From contig DASYDU010000146.1 in the NCBI GenBank assembly GCA_036499445.1, forward strand, positions 1-14,184: DNA of 14,184 nucleotides. The letters are read 5' to 3'. Within the stretch, counting starts at the first letter, position 1. Every line of letters begins with the position of its first letter. The translations under genes were made by a program, and so were the position numbers. The notes under the pieces are model-generated. The model made no database searches. It worked only from the letters and a program-made list of their open reading frames with translations, and was not told the origin of the DNA. Below, piece after piece: positions 6,201 through 13,542 of the stretch. This stretch comes from DASYDU01 sp036499445. GTDB taxonomy: Bacteria; Planctomycetota; Planctomycetia; Pirellulales; Lacipirellulaceae.

Positions 6201-8982
6201 CGCCAAGTTCAGCCGCATGTTGCAGGGTCAAAAAGATTTGCTCACGGTCGGCCGACTGATTCTCTCAGAACTCGCCCCTGTGGTGAGCGCACAGCAGGCA
6301 ATGTTCTACGTCCTCGATTCAACGCCGGAAGAGCCGCAATTGGTTCTTCTGGCCAGCTACGCGTACCAGCCGCCGCGGACCGTGGGCACAATGATTAAGC
6401 TTGGCGAAGGATTAGTCGGGCAGTGTGCGGTCGAGCGCGAACAAATTCTGCTCACCAATGTGCCGGGCGATTATCCCCACATTGGCTCCGGCCTGGGTAG
6501 CGCGCCGCCAAGAAGCATCATTGTCTTGCCTGTGCTCTTCGAAGGACAGGTGAAGGCTGTGATGGAACTGGCGTCATTCGAGCAGTTCAATCCCATGCAG
6601 CAAGCGCTATTGGAACAGTTGACCGAGAGCATCGGAATCGTGCTCAACACAATCGCGGCTAACATGCGGACCGAAGATTTGCTCAAACAGTCGCAATCTC
6701 TGGCGATGGAGTTGCAGAATCGCCAGCAAGAATTGCAGCAGACGAATCAAGAGCTCAAGGAGAAAGCTCGCCTGCTCGCCCACCAAAACGTCGAAGTGGA
6801 GCGCAAGAATAGCGAAGTGGAACAAGCGCGTCAGGCCCTTGAGGAAAAGGCCAAGCAGTTGGCGCTCACTTCCAAATACAAGTCCGAGTTCTTAGCCAAT
6901 ATGTCGCATGAATTGCGCACGCCTCTCAATAGCCTGTTGATTTTGTCCGATCAGCTTTCCAAGAATCCCGACGGCAATCTCACGCCGCGGCAAACAGAGT
7001 ACGCGCAGACGATTCACTCCTCAGGCAACGACTTGCTGACGTTGATCAATGATATTTTGGACTTGTCAAAGATCGAATCCGGCACCGTGGTGCTCGATAT
7101 CGGCGAGGTCCGGTTTATGGATCTCCACGATCTATTGGATCGGACATTCCGCCATGTGGCCGAAGCGAAAAACGTCGAGTTCTTGATCGACGTTGCCCCC
7201 GAATTGCCAGCGGTCATGCAAACAGATACGAAGCGACTGCAGCAAGTGCTCAAAAACCTCCTCTCCAACGCCTTCAAATTCACCCACCGTGGAACGGTGT
7301 CGCTCGACGCCCGATTGGTCCCCGAAGGATGGTCGGGCGACAACGATTCGCTCAATCAGGCCGACGCGGTGCTGGCTTTCTCGGTGACCGACACGGGGAT
7401 CGGTATTCCAACGGACAAGCAACAAAGCATCTTTGAAGCATTTCAGCAGGCCGACGGCAGCACCAGTCGCAAATACGGCGGTACCGGCCTCGGGCTCGCG
7501 ATCAGCCGTGAATTGGCTCGGCTCTTGGGCGGTGAAATCCGGCTTGCCAGCATCCTCGGGCGTGGCAGCACGTTCAGCCTTTATTTACCGCTCACCTATG
7601 CCGTCCCGAAGCCGGTTCGCCGGCTCCCGATCTCCGGGCCGGCCGTCGCACCGGCGCCAGAGCCAGCGGAGCAAGTTGATCTGCCGATCGATGAAGAGTC
7701 GATCGCCACCAATGAATTTGACGACGATCGCGATCTGATCCAGACTGGAGATCGCGTGGTGCTGATGGTGGAGAATGACGCGGCGTTCGCCCGTTTACTC
7801 CTCGAAATGGCACACGACGCGGGCTTAAAAGGATTGGCCACATCACGTGGGGCCGTGGCTTTGTCGCTGGCTCGCGAATACGCGGTCTGTGCCGCAACGC
7901 TCGACATTTGTTTGCCGGATATCAATGGTTGGCGAGTGCTTCGTCGTTTGAAGCAAGATTTAGATACACGGCACATCCCCGTTTATGTCGTATCGACGGA
8001 AGAGGAATGCGAACGAGCGCTGAGCCTGGGAGCAATTGGAACCGTGCTCAAACCGATCCAAAACAAGGATACAATCGATCAACTCTTTGCCGATATTAAA
8101 GCGTACGTCGATCGCTCAGCAAAAGATCTACTTGTGATTGAGCCCGACCGCGAGCGACGCGACGCAATATTGAATCTGATCGGCAATGGCGATGTCCGCG
8201 CCGTGACTGCCGACGAGGATGAAGAGGCGCTGCGGCTGCTCAAGGAACGTCGCTTCGATTGCATCGTGTGCGATCTTCACTCGCCAATCGGAGCGGTCGA
8301 CCATCTCGTGGATCACATCAGCGCCGATGAATCGCTCCGAGACATTCCGCTAATCATGTATTCCGATGAACCCCTGCTTTTGGAAGAGGCGATGACCGAC
8401 CGGTTGGCTCGCTCAGCTTGTGTGCGGCACGTCCAGACACCGGAAAGACTGCTCGACGAAATCAGCCTGTTGCTCCATCAACCGCTGGCGAACCTGCAGG
8501 AACCGCAACGACAGATGCTCGAAAAGTTGCACGAGGACGACGCCGTGTTGAGCGGGCGGCGGGTATTGATCGTCGACGACGACATTCGCAACATTTTCGC
8601 CCTCACCAGCGTCTTGGAGAGATATAATGTACGTATCCTTTCGGCCGAGACCGGCCGCGACGCGATTCAGCTCCTAAAGGACACGCCGGATATCGATGCG
8701 GTTTTGATGGACATCATGATGCCGGAATTTGACGGCTTGGACACGACGCGAGCAATCCGCGAAATGCCCCAATTCAAGGAGTTGCCGATCATCGCCGTGA
8801 CGGCCAAAGCCATGAAGGGCGACCGCGAGAAGTGCATCGATGCCGGGGCCTGGGATTACCTGTCGAAGCCCGTCAATCCAGAGCAGATGCTGGCCGTGCT
8901 CCGAGCCTGGATTCGTGCCAAAGTGCCGGCCAACGGCGTCGGCGGTCGACAAACCAATGAAATGGTGGTGGCCGAAGCATGA
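3211..8982 (+). CDS. Giant soluble poly-HAMP hybrid histidine kinase (HAMP array-GAF-HisKA-HATPase-REC-REC-REC)
   Basis: This 1,923-residue cytosolic hybrid kinase has no signal peptide or membrane segment. Residues 14-152 hold three HAMP-like segments. Residues 151-978 hold nine 92-residue units, each made of two HAMP-like halves. A GAF domain follows (about 1009-1145), then a coiled coil (about 1146-1225). The HisKA box has H1233 in NMSHELRTPLN. The ATPase domain shows the N box (N1353), G1 (D1394 in DTGIGIP) and G2 (GGTGLGLA, 1423-1430). Three receivers follow: REC1 (D1565, K1614), REC2 (D1688, conserved Lys missing) and REC3 (D1834, K1886, acidic D1789-D1791). The layout resembles fungal group III (Nik1/Os-1) kinases, whose ~90-residue HAMP repeats sense osmotic stress, but with a longer array, an added GAF and extra receivers. 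The start is fixed by GGAGG eight bases upstream of the ATG. The stop overlaps the next gene as ATGA. The signal sensed is unknown. Confidence 0.93.
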   Translation: MESVAERTEKGMDSRQLLAALDAFKKGDFSARLDFGSDGVAAKVAAAFNEVLDLNDRLVGELERISQVVGKAGKLNQRATLGDVGGSWAHAITSVNTLISNLVHPTVETSRVIGAVAKGDLSQTMALEINKRPLQGEFLRTAKTVNRMVNQLGSFASEVTRVAREVGTDGKLGGQAKVKGVAGTWKDLTDNVNLMAGNLTGQVRNIAAVTTAVANGDLTKKITVDVKGEFLELKDTINTMVDQLRSFASEVTRVAREVGTDGKLGGQAMVEGVSGTWKDLTDSVNFMASNLTGQVRNIADVTTAVATGDLSKKITVDVKGEILELKNTINTMVDQLRSFAAEVTRVAREVGTEGKLGGQADVRGVAGTWKDLTDSVNFMASNLTGQVRNIADVTTAVATGDLSKKITVDVKGEILELKNTINTMVDQLRSFASEVTRVAREVGTEGKLGGQADVRGVAGTWKDLTDSVNFMASNLTGQVRNIAEVTTAVANGDLSKKITVDVKGEILELKVTINTMVDQLRSFAAEVTRVAREVGTEGKLGGQAEVRGVSGTWKDLTDNVNSMAGNLTSQVRGIAEVTTAVATGDLSKKITVDVKGEILELKNTINTMVDQLSSFASEVTRVAREVGTEGKLGGQADVRGVAGTWKDLTDSVNFMASNLTGQVRNIAEVTTAVATGDLSKKITVDVKGEILELKNTINTMVGQLSSFAAEVTRVAREVGTEGELGGQAEVRGVSGTWKDLTDNVNSMAGNLTSQVRGIAEVTTAVANGDLSKKIIVDVKGEILELKNTINTMVDQLSSFASEVTRVAREVGTEGKLGGQAEVRGVSGTWKDLTDNVNSMAGNLTSQVRGIAKVVTAVANGDLKRKLTVEAKGEIAALADTINGMIETLATFADQVTTVAREVGVQGRLGGQASVPGAAGTWKALTDNVNQLAANLTTQVRAIAEVATAVTKGDLTRFIAVEAQGEVAALKDNINEMIRNLKDTTLKNSEQDWLKTNLAKFSRMLQGQKDLLTVGRLILSELAPVVSAQQAMFYVLDSTPEEPQLVLLASYAYQPPRTVGTMIKLGEGLVGQCAVEREQILLTNVPGDYPHIGSGLGSAPPRSIIVLPVLFEGQVKAVMELASFEQFNPMQQALLEQLTESIGIVLNTIAANMRTEDLLKQSQSLAMELQNRQQELQQTNQELKEKARLLAHQNVEVERKNSEVEQARQALEEKAKQLALTSKYKSEFLANMSHELRTPLNSLLILSDQLSKNPDGNLTPRQTEYAQTIHSSGNDLLTLINDILDLSKIESGTVVLDIGEVRFMDLHDLLDRTFRHVAEAKNVEFLIDVAPELPAVMQTDTKRLQQVLKNLLSNAFKFTHRGTVSLDARLVPEGWSGDNDSLNQADAVLAFSVTDTGIGIPTDKQQSIFEAFQQADGSTSRKYGGTGLGLAISRELARLLGGEIRLASILGRGSTFSLYLPLTYAVPKPVRRLPISGPAVAPAPEPAEQVDLPIDEESIATNEFDDDRDLIQTGDRVVLMVENDAAFARLLLEMAHDAGLKGLATSRGAVALSLAREYAVCAATLDICLPDINGWRVLRRLKQDLDTRHIPVYVVSTEEECERALSLGAIGTVLKPIQNKDTIDQLFADIKAYVDRSAKDLLVIEPDRERRDAILNLIGNGDVRAVTADEDEEALRLLKERRFDCIVCDLHSPIGAVDHLVDHISADESLRDIPLIMYSDEPLLLEEAMTDRLARSACVRHVQTPERLLDEISLLLHQPLANLQEPQRQMLEKLHEDDAVLSGRRVLIVDDDIRNIFALTSVLERYNVRILSAETGRDAIQLLKDTPDIDAVLMDIMMPEFDGLDTTRAIREMPQFKELPIIAVTAKAMKGDREKCIDAGAWDYLSKPVNPEQMLAVLRAWIRAKVPANGVGGRQTNEMVVAEA
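3661..6144 (+). repeat. Nine in-frame tandem repeats of 276 bp (92 aa, two HAMP segments each)
   Basis: Units begin at exact 276-bp steps: 3661, 3937, 4213, 4489, 4765, 5041, 5317, 5593 and 5869. Units 1-7 and the first half of unit 8 are nearly identical as protein. The second half of unit 8 and all of unit 9 are diverged and lead into the GAF region. Hallmarks per unit are EVTRVAREVGT, GTWKDLTD, TTAVA.GDLSKKI and VKGEILELK. At DNA level many synonymous differences exist, but some stretches are identical between distant units (for example 4033-4094 and 4585-4646). Confidence 0.95.
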
Positions 8983-11066
8983 AAACAAGCCAGGCCGTTA
9001 ACATCTTGGTCGTCGACGATGTGCCCGAAAAGGCACTCGCGATCGAGGCGACTCTCAGTGACCTGGGCCAAAACATTGTGAAAGCCGGTTCTGGCCGCGA
9101 GGCGCTGCGTTGCCTGCTCAAAGATGACTTTGCCGTGATTTTGCTCGACGTCAACATGCCCGAGATGGATGGCTTCGAGACCGCCGCACTCATTCGCCAG
9201 CGCAAGCGGTCGGAACTCACGCCGATCATCTTCGTCACGGCGTTTAACGACGATTCGCATGTGGCCAAGGGATATTCGTTGGGAGCCGTGGATTTCATTT
9301 CGGCGCCTGCGGAACCCGATGTGCTGCGGACGAAGGTTGGCGTCTTCGTCGATCTCTATCAGAAGACCGAAACCATTCGCCAGCAAGCGGCCCATCGTGT
9401 CCAACTAGCGCGCGAGCAATCGGCCCGGCAAGCTGCCGAAAAGGCGATGCGTCGTTCAGCGCTGTTGGCCGAAGCAAGTCGGCTGGTGTCTCGATCGCTC
9501 GATTTTGATGAAACTTTAGCGACCCTCTGCGAAGCCGTCGTGCCTGCGCTGGCCGACGCTTGCCAGCTGGTGCTCCATGATCCGAATGGTGGGTATTGGT
9601 TTGCGCCGGCGGCATCGTCAACGCCCGCGGGAAAAGATTCCGCCAAGTCGTCCCACGCGCGGATTGCCACCGTGAGCGCCGCGCTCACCCAGGTTGTTAA
9701 GGATGCCATCGAATCCGGGCATGCGCAGCCGATCGACGCTGAGGCCGTCAGTGACGCGCCCGATCTCGATGCCAAGCGGAAATGGGCCAGTGTGATCGTC
9801 GTACCGCTCAATGCCCGAGACGTTCCGCTCGGAGCGATCGTGTGCTGCTTGCAGGGCGCCCGCCGTCAATTCGATCCCTCCGACGTGGCGCTCATTGAGA
9901 ATCTCGTCAGCCGTGCCGCGACGGCGCTGGAAAACGCCCGGCTCTATCAGACCATTCGTGACGGCGAGCGACGGAAGGACGAATTCCTGGCGATGCTCGG
10001 CCACGAATTGCGCAATCCGCTCGCCGCCATCACCAATGCCGGCGAACTGACGAAGTTGCTCGATCCTTTGGATCCCACGTTCGATGAGGCGATCGATATC
10101 ATCCGTCAACAGGCGTCATTGATGAAGCGGCTGGTGGACGACCTGCTCGACGTGTCGCGGATTACGAGCGGACGGATTGAGCTTAAAAAATCCGCCGTCT
10201 GTGTTGGCGACGTTCTGGAGCGGATGGCGGACTTGACGTCGACAGTGTTCAAATCACGTGGACACACATTGCATTTGTCGGTTCCCAAGGAAAAGATCGT
10301 TTTCGATGCGGATCCCTGTCGATTGGAACAGATTTTGACCAACTTGTTGGTAAACGCATCCAAGTACACGGACCCCGGCGGCGACGTGTGGCTCAGTGTC
10401 GTGCAAAGCGGTCCGGAAGTCATATTCCGCGTCCGCGATTCGGGGATCGGGATCGGCCCCGATCTGCTCCCCAACGTGTTTGATCTGTTCGCGCAGGCCA
10501 ATCGCTCACTGCATCGCGCAGAAGGCGGCCTCGGAATCGGTTTAACGATTGTCCGTGGCCTGGCCGAACTACATGGCGGGCGCGTCTCGGCCACCAGCGA
10601 AGGATTCGGTCGTGGAGCCGAATTCGTCGTCAGCTTGCCGGCCCACAAAAAGTTGGCGGCGCTTGAGCCGTTAGTGCAGCCTCCCGAAATCGAAGCCGGC
10701 GGCGAGCCGCGACGCATCCTCGTCGTTGAGGACCAAGCCGCCCTTTCGCACGTCACTGTCGCGCTGTTGCGTAAGTTGGGGCATGAAGTTCGTGCGGCGG
10801 CAGACGGCGTCGAGGCTTTGACGGCCGTGCGAGAGTATCGACCGGACGTTGTGCTTCTCGACATCGGGCTGCCGGGCATGGATGGCTACGAGGTGGCGAG
10901 TAGCCTGCGGACGGAAATGGGTGACGCGGCCCCGCTTTTGGTGGCGATGACTGGTTACGGCCAGCACGAATTCAATCGTCATGCGTCGAATGCTCGATTC
11001 GACCATCACCTCGTCAAGCCGGCCGACGTCGGAGCCCTACGCGAGGTGCTGACTCACGCCAAATGA
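8979..11066 (+). CDS. Hybrid histidine kinase/response regulator (REC-GAF-HisKA-HATPase-REC)
   Basis: This is a soluble 695-residue kinase. The N-terminal receiver (about 8-125) has an acidic pair at D13-D14 and phospho-acceptor D57. The usual KP lysine is replaced by Ala (ISAPAEP, 108-113). A helical linker leads to a GAF-like region (about 165-322), then HisKA with H342 in GHELRNPLAA. The ATPase domain has N459, D487 (RDSGIG) and the G2 glycines at 516-521. The C-terminal receiver (about 578-692) is complete: E584-D585, D628, T658 and K680. The gene starts inside the stop of the giant kinase (ATGA overlap), so the two are probably translationally coupled and made together. A likely role is to receive phosphate from, or signal in parallel with, the poly-HAMP kinase. 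Its partner could be the sigma-54 regulator encoded 221 bp downstream. The functional class is certain; partner and signal are inferred. Confidence 0.92.
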   Translation: MKTSQAVNILVVDDVPEKALAIEATLSDLGQNIVKAGSGREALRCLLKDDFAVILLDVNMPEMDGFETAALIRQRKRSELTPIIFVTAFNDDSHVAKGYSLGAVDFISAPAEPDVLRTKVGVFVDLYQKTETIRQQAAHRVQLAREQSARQAAEKAMRRSALLAEASRLVSRSLDFDETLATLCEAVVPALADACQLVLHDPNGGYWFAPAASSTPAGKDSAKSSHARIATVSAALTQVVKDAIESGHAQPIDAEAVSDAPDLDAKRKWASVIVVPLNARDVPLGAIVCCLQGARRQFDPSDVALIENLVSRAATALENARLYQTIRDGERRKDEFLAMLGHELRNPLAAITNAGELTKLLDPLDPTFDEAIDIIRQQASLMKRLVDDLLDVSRITSGRIELKKSAVCVGDVLERMADLTSTVFKSRGHTLHLSVPKEKIVFDADPCRLEQILTNLLVNASKYTDPGGDVWLSVVQSGPEVIFRVRDSGIGIGPDLLPNVFDLFAQANRSLHRAEGGLGIGLTIVRGLAELHGGRVSATSEGFGRGAEFVVSLPAHKKLAALEPLVQPPEIEAGGEPRRILVVEDQAALSHVTVALLRKLGHEVRAAADGVEALTAVREYRPDVVLLDIGLPGMDGYEVASSLRTEMGDAAPLLVAMTGYGQHEFNRHASNARFDHHLVKPADVGALREVLTHAK

Positions 11067-11148
11067 CCGATTTGTCAGGTTTCACGATTCCCGAATCGAA
11101 ATAGTGGATAGAGCGGACGCTTAAGTAGGAATGTGCGAAAGATAGCAA

Positions 11149-11164
11149 TGGTAACAGCGAAGCT
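11149..11164 (+). promoter_or_regulatory. Weak -24/-12-like site upstream of the sigma-54 regulator
   Basis: TGGTAACAGCGAAGCT has TGG and GC at the required ten-base spacing, but lacks the CAC and TT parts of the sigma-54 consensus. It lies 124 bases before the regulator start in the 221-bp gap 11067-11287. No better promoter was seen there. A short inverted repeat, CGATTCCCGAATCG, sits just after the kinase stop and has no T tract. Confidence 0.15.
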
Positions 11165-11287
11165 CCAAATTACCGGGCAATAATTGACGGCAGACGCCTT
11201 GTCCGCGGTCTTGCTAGCGGTGGAAAATTAACGTAGCCAAAACCAGCCACACCCAGAAACTCACTCGTTTACGTAGGAGAGTGATCG

Positions 11288-12763
11288 ATGCCCAAAATAC
11301 TCGTGATCGACGATGACCGTTCCGTCCGGCATGTGATCAGCAAAGCGTTTGAAGATACCGATGTTGAGGTGGCTGCCGCCGCCACGGCCGACGAAGCACA
11401 GCGGCTGTTGAGCGAGACGCGTCCCGACGCGGTGCTCCTGGACATCCTGCTGCCTGGCACGTCCGGGCTGGAGGTCTTCGAGCAGATCCGCAAGACCGAC
11501 GCCAAACTGCCGGTCATCTTCATTACATCGCTGGCCAGCAGCGATACGGCCATCAAGGCGATGACGCTCGGCGCATTCGATTACCTGCTCAAGCCGCTCG
11601 ACATCGCGCGAATTCAGGATCTGGTCCGTCAAGCGCTCGAAATTCGCCGGCTGATGAATACGCCGGTCGATGTGCCCGGCGAAACATCGCCGAACAGCAA
11701 TGGCCAATCCAAGGCGTTCGGTGGAGACAGCTTGGTTGGGCAGAGCCGGCAAATGCAGGAAGTCTACAAGGCGATCGGCCGCGTAGCGCCGCAGGACGTG
11801 ACCGTGCTCGTCCGCGGCGAAAGCGGCACGGGCAAGGAGCTCGTGGCTCGAGCGGTCTACCAGCATGGACCCCGCAGCAAAGGGCCGTTTCTCGCGGTTA
11901 ATTGTGCCGCCATTCCCGATGCACTTTTGGAAAGCGAGCTCTTCGGCCACGAAAAGGGATCGTTCACGGGCGCAGATCAACGTCGCATCGGCAAATTCGA
12001 GCAATGTTCCGGCGGCACGCTATTCCTGGATGAGATCGGTGATATGTCGCCTCTTGTTCAAAGCAAGGTGCTGCGCGTGCTGCAATCTCAGGAATTTGAG
12101 CGCGTCGGCAGCAACACGACGATTAAAACCGACGTTCGAGTGATTGCCGCCACGAACCGAAATTTGGAAAAGATGGTGGAATCCGGCGACTTCCGCTCTG
12201 ACCTCTATTACCGCTTGAGCGGGTTTACGATTCATCTAGCGCCACTCCGCGAGCGGCCGGATGACCTCGTACCCCTCTTGGACAAGTTTCTCAGCATTTT
12301 CAGCAGCGATCTCCATAAGGACGTGCAGGGGATTTCTCCCGAAGCGCTCGATTTGCTGATGAATTACTCTTGGCCAGGCAACGTTCGCGAGGTGCAGAAC
12401 GTCTTGAAGCAAACGCTCCTGCGCTCGGCCGGCCCGGTCATCATTCCCGACTTTTTGCCAGAGAAAGTTCGACATCCGCAGCTCTCAGCGCCCCTGGGAG
12501 ACGACGGTGAATCGTTCGCGACCGATCTACGACAATTCGTGGACGAACATCTTGATGACGACTCGAAGAACTTATACGCGGAGGCGCTTGAGTTCATGGA
12601 ACGCTACGTGGTGACGCGCGTGCTCACGACTTGCGACGGCAATCAGTCGCAAGCCGCGCGGATCCTCGGCATCACTCGGGGCTGCTTGCGAAGCAAAGTC
12701 CGGGCTCTTAATATCTCGATCGGCACGCGAGTGAAGATCGAAGACGTGCCGGTCGAAGTTTAG
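11288..12763 (+). CDS. Sigma-54-dependent response regulator, NtrC family (REC-AAA+-Fis HTH)
   Basis: This is a 491-residue transcription activator. The receiver (1-120) has D8-D10, phospho-site D52, switch T80 and K102. The AAA+ domain (about 148-385) has Walker A GESGTGKE (177-184) and Walker B with D248-E249 in GGTLFLDEIGDM. The sigma-54-contact loop is GSFTGA (224-229), differing from GAFTGA by one residue but keeping the key Phe and Thr. Arginines R303 and R309 (FRSDLYYRL) fit the arginine fingers, and WPGNVRE (362-368) is sensor II. A Fis-type helix-turn-helix is at the C-terminus (DGNQSQAARILGITRGCLRS). It should oligomerise when phosphorylated, bind upstream sites and open sigma-54 promoters. 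The start is set by AGGAGA seven bases before the ATG. It follows the two kinases in the same direction. Targets probably include the -24/-12 sites at 2882-2897 and 3065-3080; that link is inferred. Confidence 0.95.
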   Translation: MPKILVIDDDRSVRHVISKAFEDTDVEVAAAATADEAQRLLSETRPDAVLLDILLPGTSGLEVFEQIRKTDAKLPVIFITSLASSDTAIKAMTLGAFDYLLKPLDIARIQDLVRQALEIRRLMNTPVDVPGETSPNSNGQSKAFGGDSLVGQSRQMQEVYKAIGRVAPQDVTVLVRGESGTGKELVARAVYQHGPRSKGPFLAVNCAAIPDALLESELFGHEKGSFTGADQRRIGKFEQCSGGTLFLDEIGDMSPLVQSKVLRVLQSQEFERVGSNTTIKTDVRVIAATNRNLEKMVESGDFRSDLYYRLSGFTIHLAPLRERPDDLVPLLDKFLSIFSSDLHKDVQGISPEALDLLMNYSWPGNVREVQNVLKQTLLRSAGPVIIPDFLPEKVRHPQLSAPLGDDGESFATDLRQFVDEHLDDDSKNLYAEALEFMERYVVTRVLTTCDGNQSQAARILGITRGCLRSKVRALNISIGTRVKIEDVPVEV

Positions 12764-12781
12764 GGCTTTCTATCAAAAGCC
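12764..12781. terminator. Small hairpin between convergent genes, possible terminator
   Basis: GGCTTT-CTATCA-AAAGCC forms a six-base stem with a six-base loop directly after the TAG of the sigma-54 regulator. It lies in the 52-bp gap before the end of the convergent HPt gene. No T tract follows on either strand, so it is a weak terminator candidate or serves only as an mRNA end structure. Confidence 0.25.
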
Positions 12782-12815
12782 AGAGCGAGACTCCTGCTGA
12801 GCCCTGCGACGTTGT

Positions 12816-13178
12816 TTACCGATCGCGGACTGCGAGCAGCGCTTGCGTGAGCGCGTCGAGCTCCACTTGCAACGACTGAATGAGCGGCGCGAGGTCTGTC
12901 GACACGCCGGACTGCCCCGCCGTTTCTAATTGCTGTGCCACGCCCGCAGCGCGAATACCTCCGCAGCCGGCGACGAGGCCCTTGAGTGCGTGGGCCTTCA
13001 CTCGCACGCCTGCCCTGTCTCCGACTTTCGCGGATTCGCGGAGCGCAACCATTAGTTCTGGCGCGTCCGCCACAAAGAACTCAATCAAGTCTCGAAATAG
13101 ATCTTCGTCGCCGCCAAGTCTCGACAGCGTGCCCGAAACGTCAAGAATCGATGCCGAAACCAGGGAAACGTGATTCAT
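12816..13178 (-). CDS. Single-domain histidine phosphotransfer (HPt) protein
   Basis: This is a soluble four-helix HPt protein of 120 residues. It contains the HPt signature KAHALKGLVAGCGG, in which the phospho-accepting histidine is H63 (counting from the ATG at 13178), together with the typical upstream helix LGGDEDLFRDLIEFFVADAP. HPt proteins shuttle phosphate between receivers of hybrid kinases and a final response regulator. It is convergent with the sigma-54 regulator and close to two hybrid kinases that lack their own HPt domain, so it may provide their missing relay step. An in-frame GTG at 13196 would add six residues (MNLQIA). Neither start has a clear Shine-Dalgarno, so the exact start is uncertain. 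Confidence 0.88.
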   Translation of the reverse strand: MNHVSLVSASILDVSGTLSRLGGDEDLFRDLIEFFVADAPELMVALRESAKVGDRAGVRVKAHALKGLVAGCGGIRAAGVAQQLETAGQSGVSTDLAPLIQSLQVELDALTQALLAVRDR

Positions 13179-13280
13179 GGCAATTTGCAGATTCACACAG
13201 TGTTTCGTGATTCGGATAGATAGGGATGACGACCTGCCTCAACCCTATTTTCAGGTGAACATGAACGTTCAACCGCCTTC

Positions 13281-13286
13281 ATTATA
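13281..13286 (-). promoter_or_regulatory. Candidate -10 box for the HPt gene
   Basis: The minus strand has a perfect TATAAT about 100 bases upstream of the HPt start. No recognisable -35 hexamer sits 15-19 bases further upstream, where the large hairpin lies instead. The palindrome TGAACGTTCA (13262-13271) is just downstream, in the predicted leader, where a repressor could bind. Confidence 0.25.
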
Positions 13287-13291
13287 GTGTT

Positions 13292-13336
13292 GCTCCGCGA
13301 GATTATCGCGGAGCGGGCGAGTCATTTTTTTATGAC
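13292..13336. terminator. Strong hairpin followed by a T tract, terminator-like
   Basis: GCTCCGCGA (13292-13300) and TCGCGGAGC (13306-13314) form a perfect nine-base stem around the five-base loop GATTA. Two more G-T pairs could extend it. A run of seven T (13325-13331) follows ten bases after the stem on the plus strand, itself flanked by GTCAT/ATGAC (13321-13336). The gap between stem and T run is longer than in a classical rho-independent terminator. No plus-strand gene ends here, so its role is unclear. Confidence 0.35.
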
Positions 13337-13478
13337 AAAATTTTAATCGCCCAAGGCCCGGCAGCGATGCCTCAGAATTGACCAATCTGGCCGATGGGCC
13401 GCCAGTCGGTAACTTCGCCTAGCTGGCTGCCACAAGTGCAAGAAGCCACGCAGCAGAAATCGATATTGCCTCTAATTG

Positions 13479-13494
13479 AGCATGTCTTCTGCCA
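13479..13494 (-). promoter_or_regulatory. Possible sigma-54 site pointing toward the HPt gene
   Basis: The minus strand reads TGGCAGAAGACATGCT. It keeps TGGCA, a purine at position 7, TGC and the ten-base GG-GC spacing, but mismatches at the C of CAC and the first T of TTGC. The HPt start is about 300 bases downstream, which is far. It may be a chance match. Confidence 0.2.
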
Positions 13495-13526
13495 GGATTT
13501 GAAGGGCTCGCCGTGTGACGAATTCT

Positions 13527-13542
13527 TGGCGCGAGAATTGCG
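13527..13542 (+). promoter_or_regulatory. Candidate sigma-54 (-24/-12) promoter for the last receiver gene
   Basis: The plus strand reads TGGCGCGAGAATTGCG. It keeps TGGC, C, the purine and a perfect TTGC at correct spacing, and mismatches the consensus at the A of CAC and at the last base. Transcription would start near 13553, giving a leader of about 234 bases before the ATG at 13787. Confidence 0.35.

Noticed and set aside
4498..6231. Repeated minus-strand open frames opposite the HAMP repeats
   Set aside because: They recur at 276-bp spacing because the plus-strand repeats do. They are mirrors of conserved codons, not genes.
11183..11198. GGCAGACGCCTTG-like second sigma-54 site before the NtrC-type regulator
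   Set aside because: It has GGCA and TTG, but GT replaces the invariant GC at -12, so it is not a credible -24/-12 promoter.
13262..13271. Possible LexA (SOS) box at the palindrome TGAACGTTCA
   Set aside because: The known GAAC-N4-GTTC type needs a four-base spacer. Here GAAC and GTTC abut, or are six bases apart using the upstream GAAC.
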